Source: DATEMK01 sp035275625 (GTDB taxonomy: Bacteria; Bacteroidota; Bacteroidia; AKYH767-A; OLB10). Taken from it: a DNA stretch of 16,492 nt. The first letter of the stretch is position 1. The number at the start of each line of letters is the position of its first letter. Positions 14,475 through 16,492 of the stretch are shown in pieces. The DNA lies in contig DATEMK010000053.1 of NCBI GenBank assembly GCA_035275625.1, forward strand, positions 1 to 16,492, read 5' to 3'. The position numbers and the translations under genes are program-made. The notes under the pieces were generated by a model. The model was given only the letters and a program-made list of their open reading frames with translations. It was not told where the DNA came from and did not search any database.

Positions 14475-16406
14475 CTAAACCCTTTCCATCTCCTCAACAA
14501 AGTACATGTCTATTTCACCTTTATTTTTCGCTTTTACTTTTCCGCGGTGGGTGCATGTGAATTTATTTTTGACCAGCTCGTAAGTAGCTCCGCTGATATT
14601 CACTCTTCCGATTTCACCGGATGATTCCATCCGTGAAGCAGTGTTTACAGTATCTCCCCAGATATCATAAGCGAATTTTTTGATTCCCACTATTCCTGCC
14701 ACCACAGGACCGGTATGGATACCCAACCGCAATTCGAAAAACGGCTGGCTTTTAGCAATTCGTTCCTGTTTGTTTTTTTCAATGAAGTTGACCATCTCCA
14801 ATCCTGCAGAAACCACATCAAACGGGTGCGTGGAATTTGAAACAGGCAATCCGCCAGCGCACATATAAGCATCACCAATCGTCTTAATTTTTTCTATCCC
14901 AAACCTGGTAATTATTTTATCAAATTCGCTGTAACAATAATTTATTTCAGCCACTAATTCTTCAGGCGTCAGTTTTTCACTTGCCTGGGTAAAGTTTTTA
15001 AAATCTGTAAACAGCACACTCACCAGGTCAAAACTTTTTGCTTTGGCTGTTCCGGTTGCCTTCAGCTCTTCAGCCGTTTCTTCCGGAAGGATATTCAACA
15101 GCAGTTCATCACTGCGTTTCTTCTCCTTTGCAATGCGATTTCGCTGGGTAAAAAATACTCCGGCAAATAAAAACACAATTGCAAACCCGCCAATAAAACC
15201 GTTGCGGACTAATTTTTGCCTTTTTATTTCCTGTACTTGTATTTCTTTATCCTTGTTTAACAAATTTATTTGAGACTCTTTTTTTTCAAGATCAAACGTA
15301 AATTGAAGAGTCCCTAATTTTTTATCTGTTTCAATATTGTAAATTGTATCTTTTATTGCCAGTAAAAGATTCTGATAGTTAAAAGCACTTGAAAAGTCCT
15401 TTTTTCGTGCATAGGCGCGGGTTAATCCTTCGTAAGCATCTTTTATTTCAGTAACGGCTTTCAGTGGCATGCCGACATCAATGGCCTCTTTGTATGAATC
15501 AATGGCTAAAGAAATATCCCCTTTTGCAACATATGCCTGTGCTAATGCCACAAGGGATTGCGTCATGTCTAATTTTGTATCCAGCTTCCTGGAGATTTCA
15601 AGCGCCTGCCGGTGCTTTTCTAATGCAAGGTCAAATTCTTTTTCCCTTACGTAAACACGCCCTAAATAATTCAAAGCATACGGAACATCTTCTGTACCTT
15701 CATAAGCTGTCAGCGCCTGTGCAAGGTAATTCAGCGCAGCAGTGTCATTATCCATTTTGTAATAAATCTCGCCTAAATTGACGGAAGCCGTTCCAATTAA
15801 ATACTGATCATTAATTATTTTACTTAATGCGTAAGATCTTAAAAAGTTATCAAGCGCTTTTTTATAGGTTGCCTTTTTGTTTAAATATACGGCTCCGATA
15901 TTGTTCAGCGAAGTAACCATCCGCAACGTATCCTGAATTTCTTCAGATATTTTAAGGGATTGAAAATGGAGTTCCAGTGACTTAGGATCATCTCCCTGGT
16001 TGAAATAAACAGCACCCTGGTTGCTGAGCATATTGGCAACACCCTTTTTATCCCCAATCAATTTGTAAGTTTCTAAAGCCTCCTGCCATGTTTTAACCGC
16101 ATCAATATATTTTCCCTGCAAATAGTATCCAATCCCCATATTTTTTAAGGCAAGCGCCAGACCGCTGTTGAATTTAATTTTTTCGGCTATACTTTTCGCG
16201 CTTAAAGCGATTGCTACCGAAGTATCGGGATTATCATTAAAATAGCTTTTACATAAAACATTCAGCAGGTTTACTTTTGCAGTATCTGATGTAGTAACGG
16301 ATAATAATTTTTTCAGGCTGTCCGCATCATTTGAATAAACAAAAAGTGGAAGGAAAAGAACAAAGAAAAAGTTATACAGGATGCATTTGCGAAAATCAAT
16401 TATCAT
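14475..16406 (-). CDS. TPR-containing membrane adenylate cyclase (class III), paralogue 2
   Basis: This 643-residue protein has the same plan as its neighbour: signal peptide (MIIDFRKCILYNFFFVLFLPLFVYS), about seven tetratricopeptide repeats, a coiled coil, one membrane helix (FIGGFAIVFLFAGVFF) and a class III cyclase domain. Metal-binding Asp468 and Asp512, adenine-selecting Lys508 and Asp581, and Asn588/Arg592 are all present, so it should make cAMP. I chose ATG 16406. A longer in-frame reading would begin at TTG 16448, which lies inside the TACTTTTG promoter, and the ATG at 16438 is out of frame. By eye, the last ~250 residues differ from paralogue 1 at about 17 positions, while the TPR half differs far more. 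The two also differ in their C-terminal tails (VEEMERV against VEN). The TPR ligand is unknown. Confidence 0.92.
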   Translation of the reverse strand: MIIDFRKCILYNFFFVLFLPLFVYSNDADSLKKLLSVTTSDTAKVNLLNVLCKSYFNDNPDTSVAIALSAKSIAEKIKFNSGLALALKNMGIGYYLQGKYIDAVKTWQEALETYKLIGDKKGVANMLSNQGAVYFNQGDDPKSLELHFQSLKISEEIQDTLRMVTSLNNIGAVYLNKKATYKKALDNFLRSYALSKIINDQYLIGTASVNLGEIYYKMDNDTAALNYLAQALTAYEGTEDVPYALNYLGRVYVREKEFDLALEKHRQALEISRKLDTKLDMTQSLVALAQAYVAKGDISLAIDSYKEAIDVGMPLKAVTEIKDAYEGLTRAYARKKDFSSAFNYQNLLLAIKDTIYNIETDKKLGTLQFTFDLEKKESQINLLNKDKEIQVQEIKRQKLVRNGFIGGFAIVFLFAGVFFTQRNRIAKEKKRSDELLLNILPEETAEELKATGTAKAKSFDLVSVLFTDFKNFTQASEKLTPEELVAEINYCYSEFDKIITRFGIEKIKTIGDAYMCAGGLPVSNSTHPFDVVSAGLEMVNFIEKNKQERIAKSQPFFELRLGIHTGPVVAGIVGIKKFAYDIWGDTVNTASRMESSGEIGRVNISGATYELVKNKFTCTHRGKVKAKNKGEIDMYFVEEMERV

Positions 16407-16445
16407 CTCGCTGAGTATTGAATATCTGTATTCCTCATAAGATTT

Positions 16446-16453
16446 CAAAAGTA
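16446..16453 (-). promoter_or_regulatory. -7 promoter element of cyclase paralogue 2
   Basis: The minus strand reads TACTTTTG, a perfect TAnnTTTG match. Transcription would start near 16440, giving a leader of about 35 nt to the ATG at 16406. It directly abuts the palindromic terminator at 16454-16487, and no -33 TTTG is present. Confidence 0.6.
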
Positions 16454-16487
16454 AAAAAAGAAGAGATACGCGTATCTCTTCTTTTTT
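16454..16487. terminator. Perfect 34-bp palindrome, probable bidirectional terminator
   Basis: The two 17-nt arms (16454-16470 and 16471-16487) are exact reverse complements with no spacer. Each arm has an outer A6/T6 run, then GAAGAG, then ATACG at the centre. As RNA it would form a long stem closed through the central ACGCGT, with a T-run on either strand. It most likely ends the transcript of a minus-strand gene lying beyond the window. Confidence 0.7.
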
Positions 16488-16492
16488 ATCAC

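Noticed and set aside
16407..16448. Upstream TTG start extending cyclase paralogue 2 by 14 residues
   Set aside because: The TTG lies in the TACTTTTG promoter element; ATG 16406 gives a standard signal peptide.

Overview
The window looks like chromosomal DNA of a Bacteroidota bacterium (Chitinophagales/Sphingobacteriales-like). One large secreted protein ends in a type IX secretion (T9SS) type A sorting domain. Nearly every gene is preceded by the phylum's promoter signature (TAnnTTTG, sometimes with TTTG 20 nt upstream), and purine-rich Shine-Dalgarno sites are not evident. Intergenic DNA is AT-rich. I see no tRNA, rRNA, CRISPR array, transposase or phage gene.

Layout: (1) 1-590, minus: the 5' two thirds of a sensor histidine kinase with a cyclic-nucleotide-binding-like domain, cut by the window edge. 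(2) 837-1235, minus: a small exported DUF6799-like protein. (3) 1443-4907, plus: a 1154-residue T9SS cargo whose two ends match peptide-N-glycosidase F (PNGase F), split by about 500 residues of adhesin-like and LamG-like modules. (4) 5056-5937 and 6172-7065, minus: two unrelated-looking predicted outer-membrane beta-barrel proteins, each with its own promoter and terminator. (5) 7266-7916, minus: protein-L-isoaspartate O-methyltransferase, bracketed by degenerate AT-rich inverted repeats. (6) 8098-12306, plus: a tight four-gene operon of a Gfo/Idh/MocA sugar dehydrogenase, a lipoprotein, a polyprenyl-phosphate sugar transferase and a 3-hydroxybutyryl-CoA dehydrogenase. (7) 12394-14307 and 14475-16406, minus: two paralogous signal peptide-TPR-TM-class III adenylate cyclase receptors, each with its own promoter.

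The first three operon genes fit envelope polysaccharide or glycoconjugate synthesis; the acyl-CoA dehydrogenase at the end is metabolically out of place. The cyclases keep every residue expected for ATP cyclisation. They share an almost identical membrane/catalytic half but have much more diverged periplasmic TPR halves, so they probably read different inputs into one cAMP output. A kinase with a CNB-like fold lies in the same window, but its phosphate-binding cassette looks degenerate, so a direct cAMP link is speculative.

Most of the window is ordinary. The most unusual items are the interrupted PNGase F protein and the cyclase pair. Smaller leads are the inverted repeats around pcm, a possible leaderless pcm mRNA, an operator-like palindrome at the kinase promoter and an orphan promoter-terminator pair. 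No gene-free stretch exceeds 300 bases; the longest is about 250 (591-836), holding the kinase promoter, a palindrome and a terminator.
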